A model generated the notes under the pieces. The model did not search any database. It worked only from the letters and a program-made list of their open reading frames with translations, and was not told the DNA's origin. 64,000 bases of DNA from Bacillota bacterium (lineage in GTDB: Bacteria; Bacillota; Sulfobacillia; Sulfobacillales; Sulfobacillaceae): the NCBI GenBank assembly GCA_026627385.1, contig JAPNUR010000011.1, forward strand, positions 25,386 to 89,385, in the 5' to 3' direction. Below are positions 24,883-35,373 of the stretch, one piece after another; the stretch's first letter is position 1, and the number at the start of each line of letters is the position of its first letter. Made by a program: the position numbers and the translations under genes.

Positions 24883-26418
24883 ATGGACGGACTGGAAGTC
24901 GTTCGGATAGAAAAATCCTATGGTGCGACGGCGGTACTCAAGGGGCTAAACCTTGAGTGCCGCCCAGGGGAGATTCATGGCCTCTTGGGCCAAAATGGGT
25001 CTGGCAAAAGTACCCTCACGAAAATTTTGTCGGGAATTACTCGCGCCGACAGCGGTACCATTCGTCTGGGCGCCAAGGAGATTGATCTCAAAACCCCGCA
25101 ATTGGCCCAAAAGCACCGGATTTTGACCGTCTTTCAAGAACTGACGGTGTTGCCCAACCTGACGGTTGCGGAAAATTTGTTCCTGGGGTTGGAACCCACT
25201 AATAAGTTAAGAATGGTATCAGTCCGGGATTTACACAAGCGGGCGGCGGAGGCCCTGAAACAGCTAGGTATTGAGAACCTGAATCCGCGGCAAATGGCAG
25301 GGCAACTATCGGTCGCTGAACGGCAAATCGTCGAGGTGGCCAAGGCGTTAATGCGCAACCCATACGTGCTGATTCTCGACGAAGCCACAGCCAGCCTAGG
25401 TCCGAAAGAGTCGCAATGGGTGTTCGAACAAGCGAGACGTCTCGCAGAGCGGGGCAACATCGTGCTGTTTACCTCTCACCGGTTGGAGGAGGTGGAGCGA
25501 CATGCCGATCGCATTAGTGTGCTGCGTGACGGAGTCCGGGTGCTGGAAGTGGCCCGGGGGGAAGTGGACACTGAGGAGCTGGTGACGGTCATGTTGGGGT
25601 ATAAGGTAGAACAGCTGTATCCGCGGCGACCGCATGTGCGCTCTACTCGACCCGTGTTGGCTGTCGACCATTTGAGTGTGGGGCATAAGGTCCATGACGT
25701 GAGTTTTACGGTGGGAGAAGGGGAAATCCTGGGGATCGCGGCCATGCCAGGTCAAGGGCAGCGCGAATTATTTTACAGTCTCTATGGTGAAATGCCTAGT
25801 CGTGGCGACATTACGATTAACGGGCAGCGTGTGCGCTTACGTTCGCCGCGGGACGCCCTCAAGGCCGGGGTTTGCTTAGTGCCTGAGGATCGGAAAACCG
25901 AAGGCCTTTTGTTGCCGCTGGGCATTGGCCATAATCTATCGCTGGTAATTTTGGATCGGTTGGCCCGTGCCGGGATAGTGCGTAGGCGCCGAGAACGCGA
26001 GGAGATTCAGCCCCAGTGTCAACAACTGCGCCTTCCAATTGATCGCCTGCGTGAGCCCGTAGGGTCGCTAAGCGGCGGCAACCAGCAAAAAGTGGTGCTG
26101 GGGAAGGTGTTGTTAAACCAGCCGCAATGCTTGTTGCTATTCGACTGTACGCGAGGCGTCGACGTCGGCACAAAGGCCGAAATTTATCGCCTCATGGCGA
26201 ATTTAAGTGCACAGAAGGTGGGGATGTTGTTCTACTCGTCGGATTTGCAAGAGCTCGTTAATTTATGCGACCGGGTGGCGGTGCTTTACGAAGGTCGATT
26301 GATCAAAGTCTTTGACGACCATGAGCTCAACGAAGAAGAGATCCTGAAAGTCGCCGTGGGTCTCAATCAGGCTCAAGAACCCATAACGCTATCTCATAAA
26401 GCAAGGAATCTGCCATGA
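24883..26418 (+). CDS. ABC importer ATPase with two nucleotide-binding domains (RbsA-type)
   Basis: A 511-residue double ATPase of the ribose/galactose importer class. The first domain has Walker A GQNGSGKST, signature LSVAERQIVEVAKAL and Walker B VLILDEATASL. The second has a degenerate P-loop region (AMPGQGQRELFYSLYG), signature LSGGNQQKVVLGKVL, and LFDCTRGVDVGTKAEI in place of the usual DEPTRGVDVG. That the second site is degenerate is normal for this class, although the D-C-T change at the catalytic Glu position is notable. It starts four bases after the binding-protein gene and overlaps the permease gene by four. Confidence 0.93.
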   Translation: MDGLEVVRIEKSYGATAVLKGLNLECRPGEIHGLLGQNGSGKSTLTKILSGITRADSGTIRLGAKEIDLKTPQLAQKHRILTVFQELTVLPNLTVAENLFLGLEPTNKLRMVSVRDLHKRAAEALKQLGIENLNPRQMAGQLSVAERQIVEVAKALMRNPYVLILDEATASLGPKESQWVFEQARRLAERGNIVLFTSHRLEEVERHADRISVLRDGVRVLEVARGEVDTEELVTVMLGYKVEQLYPRRPHVRSTRPVLAVDHLSVGHKVHDVSFTVGEGEILGIAAMPGQGQRELFYSLYGEMPSRGDITINGQRVRLRSPRDALKAGVCLVPEDRKTEGLLLPLGIGHNLSLVILDRLARAGIVRRRREREEIQPQCQQLRLPIDRLREPVGSLSGGNQQKVVLGKVLLNQPQCLLLFDCTRGVDVGTKAEIYRLMANLSAQKVGMLFYSSDLQELVNLCDRVAVLYEGRLIKVFDDHELNEEEILKVAVGLNQAQEPITLSHKARNLP

Positions 26419-27392
26419 CGCAACCGGAGATTCTTACAGAATCGGGTAAACGGATGCCGCTTAGGCGTCTGACCGCCGTCAACCCCGTAATATACGCGTT
26501 TTTAGTCATGCTTATCGTCGATCTCCTGCTACAACCGGCGATTTTCAGTGTTTCGGAGTTTGGTGACCAAATTGCCTCGGCGTTACCGTTGATGTTTGTG
26601 GCTTTTGCTCAGACGCTGGTGGTTTTGACGGGGGGGTTTGATCTCTCAGTCGGCGGAATTCTGGTGATTACCAATGTGCTCACGGCCACCTGGCTGAGTA
26701 GCGGCACGCACCGCCTAGGATTGTTGATTGTCATTGTGTGCATCGGTATGATACTCGGCGCGGTTAACGGTGTGTTGATTGCCTATGTGCGGTTTGAGTC
26801 GTTTATTGCAACGCTTGGGACCTGGGCTATTTATGACGGGATCGCGCTGACCATCCTGCCTACCGATGGTGGCACAGTGCCTGCAGCGTTAACGAACTTT
26901 GTCAATGGATCGATAGGTCCCGTTCCGACTGCCTATCTCATTTTCGCGGTCCTCATTCTGGTAGCCTTGTACATCCATCGTCATGCTTATGGCACGTATC
27001 TCAAGGCGACAGGGGCGGATGCGGAGAGTGCCCGCCGCAACGGCATCAAAATTTCCCAAGTGCGACTCGGGGCATATATCTTGTCGGGGTTTTTCTGTGC
27101 CTTGGCCGGTATTTATTTGGCGGCGCAAACCGGAACGGGCACTCCCACGGCCGGGGACGGCTACATCCTCCAGTCGATTGAGGCAGTGGCCATTGGCGGC
27201 GCCAGCTTTCTTGGAGGGGAAGGCAATTTATTAGCGTCCATTGCTGCGGTGTTCGTGCTCACATTTATTTCGAATATTGTCTTTGCCTTAAATTTACAGC
27301 CATACGTGGCCGTTATTGCGAGCAGCGTTTTGCTGTTAGCGGCCGTTCTCGTGAAGTCGACTCGTCAATTGTTTGGAGGGCGGCAGGGGTAA
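26415..27392 (+). CDS. ABC importer permease 1 (RbsC-type)
   Basis: A polytopic permease of the BPD_transp_2 family, 325 residues with eight or more hydrophobic helices. Landmarks are VVLTGGFDLSVGGILV and NGVLIAYVRFESFIATLGT, and the C-terminal EAVAIGGASFLGGEGN loop, which is the interface segment to the ATPase in this family. ATG 26415 overlaps the ATPase stop. A second permease follows, so the channel is probably a heterodimer, unlike the RbsC homodimer. Confidence 0.92.
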   Translation: MTQPEILTESGKRMPLRRLTAVNPVIYAFLVMLIVDLLLQPAIFSVSEFGDQIASALPLMFVAFAQTLVVLTGGFDLSVGGILVITNVLTATWLSSGTHRLGLLIVIVCIGMILGAVNGVLIAYVRFESFIATLGTWAIYDGIALTILPTDGGTVPAALTNFVNGSIGPVPTAYLIFAVLILVALYIHRHAYGTYLKATGADAESARRNGIKISQVRLGAYILSGFFCALAGIYLAAQTGTGTPTAGDGYILQSIEAVAIGGASFLGGEGNLLASIAAVFVLTFISNIVFALNLQPYVAVIASSVLLLAAVLVKSTRQLFGGRQG

Positions 27393-27425
27393 GAAGGCTT
27401 GGTCAGAGAAAAGGGGTGGACAAAC

Positions 27426-28373
27426 GTGGTTCGTTCGCTGCGGGAACTCATGCCCTATGGCGTGGTGGTTGCCCTCTTTGCAGTCACCAGTATGGTGTCG
27501 CCAGGATTTGGGTCCTTGAACCATTTAGCGGATCTCTTGGTTATCGGAGCGTTTACCGGATTATCCGCTTTTGGCCAAACATTCGTCATTATTGGCGGCG
27601 GGCTAGATCTGTCCGTTCCCTGGGTTATGGCGGCGGGCGGGATCTTGCTGGCTGTCTGGACCCAAGGCCCGCACTTTTTATCCCTGAGCACCTGGATGAT
27701 TATGGGGCTCGTTATTCTTTTGGGCGCGCTAATCGGTTTCGTGAATGGATTTGGGGTGACAATACTGAACGTTCCGCCGATTATCATGACCCTCGCGGTG
27801 GGCGGGATTATCGAGGGGATCTTTCTCAATGTGAGCCAAGGATCCATTAGCCCGGTGGCGCCTCACCCAGCGGTCGTGCTAGCCACGCACAAAGTGATGG
27901 GTTTCCCGGTCTTGTCCATCGTATGGCTGTTTTTGGCCCTCGTCGCGTGGCTCACACTCGCCTATTCCACCTATGGGCGGCGTTTATACAGTGTGGGGAC
28001 GAATGCCGTCGCGTCGCGATTGGCGGGTATTGCCGTATGGCGGGTGCGGCTGCTGACCTACGTGATTAGCGGCGCTTCGGCCGCCGCCGCCGGGATTCTC
28101 TTGTCCGGCTATATCGGCACCGCCTATTTAGACATGGGAAGCGTCTATCAGTTTGCATCGATCGCCGCGGTCGCGATTGGCGGCGCTTCGATTTTGGGCG
28201 GTAACGGCTCATATTGGGGAACGGTGGCGGGTGCCCTGCTGTTGACGCTAATTGCCGCGATATTGCCGCTATTGAATTTGTCGCAGGCGTGGACCGAAAT
28301 CGCAAACGGGATCATCATTCTCGCGGCTGTATGGATCGTCCGATCGCACGCCTTACTTGAGAAGTCATCGTGA
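27426..28373 (+). CDS. ABC importer permease 2 (RbsC-type)
   Basis: The second permease, 315 residues, with the same plan: GGGLDLSVPWVMA, NGFGVTILNVPPIIMTLA and AAVAIGGASILGGNGS. The GTG at 27426 with GGGGTGG six bases upstream is preferred; a TTG at 27399 would add nine residues. Two diverged permeases are usual in importers of the AI-2 (LsrCD) and some nucleoside or polyol type. The gene ends 45 bases before the aldehyde dehydrogenase, in the same direction. Confidence 0.91.
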   Translation: MVRSLRELMPYGVVVALFAVTSMVSPGFGSLNHLADLLVIGAFTGLSAFGQTFVIIGGGLDLSVPWVMAAGGILLAVWTQGPHFLSLSTWMIMGLVILLGALIGFVNGFGVTILNVPPIIMTLAVGGIIEGIFLNVSQGSISPVAPHPAVVLATHKVMGFPVLSIVWLFLALVAWLTLAYSTYGRRLYSVGTNAVASRLAGIAVWRVRLLTYVISGASAAAAGILLSGYIGTAYLDMGSVYQFASIAAVAIGGASILGGNGSYWGTVAGALLLTLIAAILPLLNLSQAWTEIANGIIILAAVWIVRSHALLEKSS

Positions 28374-28421
28374 CGTGCCGGACCCAGCGACGCCCATCTT
28401 ATTCGACCAGGAGGTCATATG

Positions 28422-29867
28422 ATGCTTAGCCAACAACGATATAGACATTTTATTGACGGCGAATGGGCAGCGCCCGACACCGATTCATGGTTTCCCACCT
28501 ATGATCCTGCCAGGGGCGTGGTGTTGGCGGAATTAGCGCGTGGCGCAGCCGTCGATGTGGATCGGGCGGTGCTGGCCGCAGAGAGGGCCTTTACCATCTG
28601 GCAATATACGGATGGTATTGAACGTGCGCGACTCTTGCTCAAGATGGCCCACAAAATCTTGGATGAAAAAGAACACTTAGCGCGACTTGAGTCGTTAGAT
28701 ACAGGAAAACCCCTCTCACAGGCTCGGACCGACGTGGACGTGGCCAGTCGCTATTTTGAGTTTTACGGCGGGATCGCTGACAAGTTTGGCGGCGAGACGA
28801 TTCCACTGCCAGGCCCCTATTTAGATTACACCCTGCGCGAACCGCTCGGTGTGTGCGCGGTGATTATTCCCTGGAATTATCCGCTTCAAATCGGGGCGCG
28901 CGGGATTGCTGCCCCCGTTGCGGTGGGCAATACGGTGGTGCTGAAACCGGCCGAAGAGGCGTCGCTGACCACGCTAGAATTGGCGCGCATCGCCGACGAA
29001 GTGGGCTTTCCGCCGGGGGTCGTTAATGTCGTGACCGGACTGGGGGAGGAAGCGGGTGCGGCGCTGGTGCGTCACCATCGCGTCAGCCATGTGACATTTA
29101 CCGGGTCCGTGGAAGTCGGTCGCCATGTGGCAGCGGAAGCGGGGCAGCATGTCATCCCGGTGACGATGGAACTTGGCGGTAAATCACCGAATATTGTGTT
29201 CGCATCGGCGGATCTTCAACGGGCGATTCCTGTGGTTGTCCGTTCTATCGTGCAAAACGCGGGACAAACATGTTCAGCCGGTTCACGACTGATCGTGGAA
29301 GAGCGGATTCACGATGAGGTGGTGGCGGGGGTGCTCGAGCGGTTCAAGGCATTGCGATTGGGGCCCGGGGTGGAGGACCCGGATGTTGGTCCCCTTATCT
29401 CGGATCGGCAAAAGGCACGCGTTTTAGGTTTTCTGGAGACGGCGGACAAGAGCGGCCAGGCGGTGTTGCAGGCGGGAGAACTGCCCTCCGATTTGGCGCA
29501 GGGAAATTTTGTCCTTCCCACCCTGGTTGATAGGGCTCCGCTCGATAGTCAGGTGGTCCAAGAAGAAATTTTTGGCCCTGTCGTAGCGGTGAGCACATTT
29601 AGGACTGAGGAGGAAGCGTTGACCTTGGCTAACGGTACTCAGTATGGCCTAGTGTCGGCCATCTGGACGCGTGATGTAGGGCAAGCGCACCGCATCGCGC
29701 GGCAATTAAAAAGCGGCCAAGTGTTTATTAACACATATGGGGCGGGCGGGGGCGTAGAGATGCCGTTCGGTGGGTACGGGCTAAGCGGGTATGGACGTGA
29801 AAAAGGAGTGGAGGCACTTCGGCACTACACGCAGGTCAAAAACGTTTGCGTGCATACCGGTGTCTAG
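28422..29867 (+). CDS. NAD(P)+-dependent aldehyde dehydrogenase
   Basis: This oxidises an aldehyde to a carboxylic acid. It has the Rossmann-type FTGSVEVGRHVA motif, the general base Glu in TMELGGKSPNIVF and the nucleophile Cys in NAGQTCSAGSRL. Overall it resembles betaine-aldehyde or gamma-aminobutyraldehyde dehydrogenases, but substrate cannot be assigned. The strong AGGAGGT at 28409-28415 is better placed for the second ATG (28422) than the first (28419). It begins the enzyme part of the cluster behind the transporter. Length 481 residues is standard. Confidence 0.93.
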   Translation: MLSQQRYRHFIDGEWAAPDTDSWFPTYDPARGVVLAELARGAAVDVDRAVLAAERAFTIWQYTDGIERARLLLKMAHKILDEKEHLARLESLDTGKPLSQARTDVDVASRYFEFYGGIADKFGGETIPLPGPYLDYTLREPLGVCAVIIPWNYPLQIGARGIAAPVAVGNTVVLKPAEEASLTTLELARIADEVGFPPGVVNVVTGLGEEAGAALVRHHRVSHVTFTGSVEVGRHVAAEAGQHVIPVTMELGGKSPNIVFASADLQRAIPVVVRSIVQNAGQTCSAGSRLIVEERIHDEVVAGVLERFKALRLGPGVEDPDVGPLISDRQKARVLGFLETADKSGQAVLQAGELPSDLAQGNFVLPTLVDRAPLDSQVVQEEIFGPVVAVSTFRTEEEALTLANGTQYGLVSAIWTRDVGQAHRIARQLKSGQVFINTYGAGGGVEMPFGGYGLSGYGREKGVEALRHYTQVKNVCVHTGV

Positions 29868-29908
29868 AATCCGCCATTCACGACCCACAAGCGAAGGAGG
29901 GCGAAAGC

Positions 29909-30676
29909 GTGAGATTAGCTGACAAGGTGGCCATTATTACCGGGGCCGGATCCGGCATAGGGCGCGCGACGTCGGCGCTGCTGGCGCGGGAGGGCGCCAT
30001 GGTGGTTGCGGTGGACATCAACAAGTCCCAGGTAGATGACACCGCTCAGGAAATTCTTTCGGCGGGTGGCGCCTGTGTGAGCGCGTATTGCGATGTGACC
30101 AACGCCGATGATATTCAACGGGTCGTTGATTTGACGCTCAAACGTTATCAAAAAATCGACGTGTTGTTCAACAACGCGGGGATGCCCATGTCGTTTACGC
30201 CGACGGAAGAAGTATCCCTCGAGCTGTGGCAGGCCATCATGGCGGTGAACGTCACGGGGATCTTTTTAGGATGTCGGGCGGTGATCCCGATTATGAAGAG
30301 TCAGCGTTCGGGTGTTATCTTAAATACCGCCTCTACGGCCGCAGTCCGTCCAAGGCCGGGACTAACACCGTACAACGCTTCGAAAGGGGCGGTGACGGTT
30401 TTTACCCGCTCGCTCGCGTTGGAACTGGCACCCTACGGAATTCGCGTCAACGCGGTGAACCCAGTGGCGGTTGACACCCCCATGCTCAACCAGTTTATTG
30501 GCGCCAATAGGACTGGGGATCCTGCCCAAGGTCGGCAGCAGTTTGAACAGTCGATCCCACTGGGGCGACTCGCGACCCCCATGGACATTGCGTTTGCCGT
30601 GTTGTATTTAGCGTCGGAAGAGGCTGCTATGGTCACGGGCGTCTGCCTTGACGTCGCAGGAGGGCGGACGATATAG
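29909..30676 (+). CDS. Short-chain dehydrogenase/reductase
   Basis: A classical SDR of 255 residues: cofactor motif TGAGSGIG, NNAG at NNAGMP, and the active site Ser-Tyr-Lys with YNASKGA. The acidic residue at the end of strand 2 (VAVDI) indicates NAD+ preference. GTG 29909 has AAGGAGGGCG upstream. It probably oxidises a hydroxyl group of the imported compound or of an intermediate. It ends exactly one base before the next gene, so the two are cotranslated. Confidence 0.93.
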   Translation: MRLADKVAIITGAGSGIGRATSALLAREGAMVVAVDINKSQVDDTAQEILSAGGACVSAYCDVTNADDIQRVVDLTLKRYQKIDVLFNNAGMPMSFTPTEEVSLELWQAIMAVNVTGIFLGCRAVIPIMKSQRSGVILNTASTAAVRPRPGLTPYNASKGAVTVFTRSLALELAPYGIRVNAVNPVAVDTPMLNQFIGANRTGDPAQGRQQFEQSIPLGRLATPMDIAFAVLYLASEEAAMVTGVCLDVAGGRTI

Positions 30677-31792
30677 ATGGCGAGTGTATATTGGCCGGCC
30701 AACTGGAACCCAGCAGCGAATCCCGGGACGAGGCCGCGGCGCATCGCGGTGATTCCGGGCGATGGCATTGGTCCTGAGGTGGTTAACGGGGGGCGGCAGG
30801 TGATACAGCACATCATGCAAATCGACCCCACGGTGCAGTTAACCATGGACGAATTTCCCTGGAGCAGCGCTTACTTTCGAGCACATGGCCGCATGATGCC
30901 GCCCGACGGGCTGGACATTCTGCGCGACTATGATGCCATCTATTTCGGAGCGGTCGGAGACCCGGCGTTGCCGCCGGACGTGCCGGTGTGGGGGCTTATT
31001 CTCCCAATTCGCCAAGCATTGCAATTGTCCGTCAATCTCAGGCCGATTCGGTATTTTCCTGGGGTGCGATCGGTCTTGAAAGAATTGCCGGCTGACGGAC
31101 TGGACATTATCATTGTGCGTGAAAATACTGAAGGCGAGTATGCGGGACAAGGTGGATGGCTATTTCCGAAGACGCCTCGCGAAGTGGCGTTGCAAGTGGC
31201 CGTGTACTCGCGGCCAGCCATTGAGCAGGTGGTGCGGTATGCGTTCGAATTAGCGCGGCGTCTCCACAAGCGGTGTACAAGTATTAGCAAGGCCAACGCC
31301 TTGAATTACGCCGGTCGGTTATGGGATACGGTGTTCGAGGAAATTGGACGTGATTATCCAGATGTCAAACGAGAAACGGTGCTGGTCGATGCTGCCGCGC
31401 TGTACTTGGTGATGCAGCCCCAACGGTTTGAGATTATGGTGACCCCTAATCTTTTCGGCGACATTTTGAGCGATTTGGGGGCTGGCTTGGTGGGGGGATT
31501 GGGTTTGGCTGCAAGCGCTAATTTTAACCCGGCGGGGGGCGTGCCGGGGTTTTTCGAGCCAGTGCACGGTTCGGCGCCGGATATTGCGGGTCGCGGCATT
31601 GCCAATCCTTTGGCGGCCATCTGGGCTGCAGCGATGATGCTCGGATATCTGGGATACAACGCATGGGAAGAGAAGATTGTGCAAGCAATGGCTACTTTGT
31701 TAGCTGAATCCGACGTAAAACCCGTAGACCTGGGAGGCCACGCCTCAACCCAGGACGTCGTTGACGCACTCATTGCTCTGTTAAGCCGCTGA
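30677..31792 (+). CDS. Tartrate/D-malate dehydrogenase-like beta-decarboxylating enzyme
   Basis: A member of the isocitrate/isopropylmalate dehydrogenase family, 371 residues. It shows IAVIPGDGIGPEVV, the VWGLILPIRQALQLSVNLRPIR block typical of the TtuC/DmlA group, the VRENTEGEYAG substrate loop, and the NLFGDILSDLGAGLVGGLG metal/cofactor segment. These enzymes oxidise a 2-hydroxyacid with a beta carboxylate and release CO2, leaving a 2-oxoacid. Such a product would be a substrate for the orphan E1alpha at the cluster head. It begins directly after the SDR stop; the ribosome binding site AGGAGGGCGG is inside the SDR gene. Confidence 0.9.
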   Translation: MASVYWPANWNPAANPGTRPRRIAVIPGDGIGPEVVNGGRQVIQHIMQIDPTVQLTMDEFPWSSAYFRAHGRMMPPDGLDILRDYDAIYFGAVGDPALPPDVPVWGLILPIRQALQLSVNLRPIRYFPGVRSVLKELPADGLDIIIVRENTEGEYAGQGGWLFPKTPREVALQVAVYSRPAIEQVVRYAFELARRLHKRCTSISKANALNYAGRLWDTVFEEIGRDYPDVKRETVLVDAAALYLVMQPQRFEIMVTPNLFGDILSDLGAGLVGGLGLAASANFNPAGGVPGFFEPVHGSAPDIAGRGIANPLAAIWAAAMMLGYLGYNAWEEKIVQAMATLLAESDVKPVDLGGHASTQDVVDALIALLSR

Positions 31793-31874
31793 GGGCGACA
31801 CGCGGGCTTGCTAAAAATCCGTCTTGCCAGCAAAGTTGTAGAGGTCCATCTTGGATAAAGAGGAGGCGATGTTG

Positions 31875-34800
31875 ATGACGACGACCAACGTGAATACTGT
31901 GGATGCAGTCCAGGTCAACCGTCAAATAGGAGAGCCGGGGACGAAGGAGCCACCATATCGCCCCACCTATCCGGTGCGGTTTATCACGGCCACGAGCTTG
32001 TTTGACGGGCATGATGCCTCCATCAATATTATGCGCCGCATTTTGCAATCTTCCGGGGTGGAAGTCATCCACCTCGGCCACAACCGGTCCGTCGACGAAA
32101 TTGTGACAGCTGCTATTCAGGAAGATGTGCAAGGAATCGCGGTGAGTTCCTATCAGGGCGGCCATATGGAATTCTTCAAATACATGTACGACTTGTTGCA
32201 AGAACGTGGCGCCCCGCATATTCGCATTTTTGGGGGAGGCGGAGGGGTTATCGTTCCGGAAGAAGCGGCGGAACTGGAACGCTACGGGATCGCCAAGATA
32301 TTTTCCTCTGAGGATGGCCGCCGCATGGGCTTACAGGGTATGATCAATCACATGATTCGGCTGTGTGATTTTCCCACCCCTAAGGACAAAGTGAAGGAGC
32401 TAACTTCATTCAGTCCCAATGAGGCGTTGAAGATAGCGCAGTTGATTTCCCAATTTGAAGTGAGTGACCAACTCGAGGAGCTGCGGGCGAGTCTTCAGCG
32501 GTTGAGTGCGGCTCAGGTCAAACCAATACCGGTGCTCGGCATTACCGGCGTGGGAGGGGCCGGCAAATCATCGCTGGCGGATGAGTTGATTGCACGATTT
32601 CTCGAGGATTTTCCCGACAAAACGGTAGCGGTCTTTGCGATTGATCCGACCAGGCAGCGAACTGGCGGAGCCCTCTTAGGCGACCGTATCCGAATGAATG
32701 CCATTCATAATCCGCGAGTTTACATGCGTAGCCTCTCCACCCGGCGCTCAAATGACGAGCTATCGCACGCCATTCGTGACGTTGTGCTTGTAGCGAAAGC
32801 CGCCGGTTTTGACTTGATTATCATTGAGACGAGCGGTATTGGACAAGGAGATGCGGCGATCGTCCAAGTGGCGGATGTGTCCGCCTACGTGATGACGGCC
32901 GAGTTTGGAGCACCATCGCAACTCGAGAAAATTGAGATGTTGGATTATGCCGACATTGTGTTGATCAACAAGTTTGATCGCCGCGGTTCGCAAGATGCGC
33001 TGGATCTGGTCAGAAAGCAAGTTCAGCGCAATCGTCAGGCCTTTCATGTGCCGAAAGAAGAGATGCCCGTTTATGGTACTATTGCGAGCCAATTTCAGGA
33101 TGCAGGAACGAACATTTCTTACCGACGGATTATCGACCTCATTAATGAAAAGTGTGGAACCGCGTGGAACAGCCGCCTGTCGTTATCTTCGGCCCAACAT
33201 ATGAAGCCGATCATTCCGGCGGATCGCACGCATTACTTACTGGATATTGTCAATACGGTCAAGGAATATCACCGACGCGTGGAGCAACAAGCGGAATGGG
33301 CCCGTAATTGCGGGCATATCGCCGCTAGTCGCGCTCTCTTGGCTAATTCTCGCGAGGAGGTGAATGCAGAACTCCTCACCGCGCTTGATAGACTCTACGC
33401 CCAGTATTGGGAAAAACTGCCGAAGGAAAGTCAGGACATGCTGACAGGCTGGGAGGCCAAGAAACAGCGCTACCGATCGGACTACTGGATGTCGTCGTCT
33501 GCTAGCGGGGGGGCAGGAATTCCGCTCTACACCAAGACGTTATCCGGGACTTCGGTACCCAAAGTGGCTTTGCCGTCGTTTTCCGATTGGGGCGACATTT
33601 TGCGGTGGTCCCTTACGGAAAATGTGCCGGGCGAATTTCCGTACACCGCTGGGGTGTTTCCCCTGAAGCGGGTTGATGAAGAACCTACCCGCATGTTTGC
33701 CGGGGAAGGAACTCCGGAACGCACCAACCGGCGCTTTCACTATCTGTCCCAGGGACAGTCCGCCAAACGGTTGTCGACTGCGTTCGACAGCGTCACATTA
33801 TATGGCGAAGATCCCGATTATCGCCCCGACATTTATGGAAAAATTGGTGAAAGCGGCGTGAGCATTTGCACGCTAGACGATATGAAAAAGTTGTTTAGCG
33901 GATTTGACCTGTGTGCGCCGAACACCAGTGTGTCCATGACGATTAATGGCCCGGCTCCTATCATTCTGGCCATGTTCTTTAACGTCGCGATTGACCAACA
34001 GATGGAGGCCTTACGGGATAAGTTAGGGCGGGATCTGACCCCTGACGAGCGACTGAGCGTCAAACAGCAAACGCTTGAGCGTGTCCGGGGAACGGTTCAG
34101 GCCGACATTTTAAAAGAGGATCAAGGTCAAAACACGTGTATTTTCTCTATTGATTTTGCCCTCCGCATGATGGGGGACATGGAAGAGTATTTTGTGAAGA
34201 ACCACGTGAAAAACTTCTATTCTGTGTCTATCAGCGGCTATCATATTGCGGAAGCTGGCGCCAATCCCATCACGCAACTAGCGTTCACGTTGGCTAACGC
34301 GTTTACGTACGTCGAATATTACCTCAGTCGAGGGCTGTCCATTGATGAATTCGCGCCCCATTTATCGTTTTTTTTCAGCAATGGCATGGATCCGGAGTAT
34401 AGCGTGATTGGTCGGGTCGCGCGGCGAATCTGGGCGGTGGTGATGAAATACCGTTATGGAGCAAATGAGCGGAGTCAAAAGCTCAAGTATCATATCCAGA
34501 CCTCCGGACGTTCGCTGCACGCGCAAGAGATTGAGTTTAACGATATTCGAACCACGTTGCAGGCCTTAATGGCAATATTTGATAATTGCAATTCCCTGCA
34601 CACCAATGCGTACGACGAGGCAATTACTACGCCCACGGAGGATTCCGTACGGCGGGCGCTGGCGATACAACTGATTATTAATCGGGAATATGGTTTGGCT
34701 AAAAATGAAAATCCGTTGCAAGGATCGTTTGTAATCGAGGAGCTGACCCATTTGGTTGAAGAAGCCGTGCTAAAAGAGCTTACGCGCCTGAATGAGCGCG

Positions 34801-35207
34801 GCGGCGTATTGGGGGCGATGGAGCTCCAGTATCAACGTAACAAGATTCAAGAAGAATCTCTCCTTTATGAGCATCTCAAGCACAGCGGTCAATTGCCCAT
34901 CATTGGGGTGAACACGTTTTTGAACCCGAAATCCGTCAATGATCTCTTGCCGGAAGGTCATCACAGTCAACCGCTGCAACTGGTTCGGTCCTCCAACGAG
35001 GAAAAGCAGGCACAAATCCGTCACTTAAAGGAGTTTCAAGAACGTCATGCGGGTGAATCGGGCGAGGCGCTGAATCGGCTCAAGGAGGTGGCGCGCAGGG
35101 GGGGCAACATCTTCGAGGAATTAATGCAAACGGTTCGCGTGGCGACCTTGGGTCAAATTACTCACGCCTTGTACGAAGTGGGTGGCTATTATCGTCGCAA
35201 TATGTAG
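31875..35207 (+). CDS. icmF: Fused B12-dependent acyl-CoA mutase (IcmF type)
   Basis: A 1110-residue fusion of three parts. First is a cobalamin-binding domain with FDGHDAS (base-off His), then from about residue 222 a MeaB/ArgK-like GTPase chaperone with Walker [10 protein letters not shown], then a mutase barrel from about residue 560 with [17 protein letters not shown]. This order is diagnostic for IcmF, which interconverts isobutyryl- and n-butyryl-CoA, and in some members isovaleryl- and pivalyl-CoA. The substrate-site residues must be compared to decide between these. ATG 31875 has AGGAGG eight bases upstream; ATG 31869 is too close. It is the last gene of the long cluster. Confidence 0.95.
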   Translation: MTTTNVNTVDAVQVNRQIGEPGTKEPPYRPTYPVRFITATSLFDGHDASINIMRRILQSSGVEVIHLGHNRSVDEIVTAAIQEDVQGIAVSSYQGGHMEFFKYMYDLLQERGAPHIRIFGGGGGVIVPEEAAELERYGIAKIFSSEDGRRMGLQGMINHMIRLCDFPTPKDKVKELTSFSPNEALKIAQLISQFEVSDQLEELRASLQRLSAAQVKPIPVLGITGVGGAGKSSLADELIARFLEDFPDKTVAVFAIDPTRQRTGGALLGDRIRMNAIHNPRVYMRSLSTRRSNDELSHAIRDVVLVAKAAGFDLIIIETSGIGQGDAAIVQVADVSAYVMTAEFGAPSQLEKIEMLDYADIVLINKFDRRGSQDALDLVRKQVQRNRQAFHVPKEEMPVYGTIASQFQDAGTNISYRRIIDLINEKCGTAWNSRLSLSSAQHMKPIIPADRTHYLLDIVNTVKEYHRRVEQQAEWARNCGHIAASRALLANSREEVNAELLTALDRLYAQYWEKLPKESQDMLTGWEAKKQRYRSDYWMSSSASGGAGIPLYTKTLSGTSVPKVALPSFSDWGDILRWSLTENVPGEFPYTAGVFPLKRVDEEPTRMFAGEGTPERTNRRFHYLSQGQSAKRLSTAFDSVTLYGEDPDYRPDIYGKIGESGVSICTLDDMKKLFSGFDLCAPNTSVSMTINGPAPIILAMFFNVAIDQQMEALRDKLGRDLTPDERLSVKQQTLERVRGTVQADILKEDQGQNTCIFSIDFALRMMGDMEEYFVKNHVKNFYSVSISGYHIAEAGANPITQLAFTLANAFTYVEYYLSRGLSIDEFAPHLSFFFSNGMDPEYSVIGRVARRIWAVVMKYRYGANERSQKLKYHIQTSGRSLHAQEIEFNDIRTTLQALMAIFDNCNSLHTNAYDEAITTPTEDSVRRALAIQLIINREYGLAKNENPLQGSFVIEELTHLVEEAVLKELTRLNERGGVLGAMELQYQRNKIQEESLLYEHLKHSGQLPIIGVNTFLNPKSVNDLLPEGHHSQPLQLVRSSNEEKQAQIRHLKEFQERHAGESGEALNRLKEVARRGGNIFEELMQTVRVATLGQITHALYEVGGYYRRNM

Positions 35208-35373
35208 CAGACAGGGGATGCGATAGAGGTCTGGTAAATGGATTCAGAATAAAGCATTTTAGGTTGTATCCCCTGGCGTCGGATTGGCAGGGTAACAGGA
35301 AGTCGCCGCAGTAAGCCGGACCCGTTCTATGGACGCATAAAGAGCCGGAAATCAAGAGGGCGGCAAGAACCTT

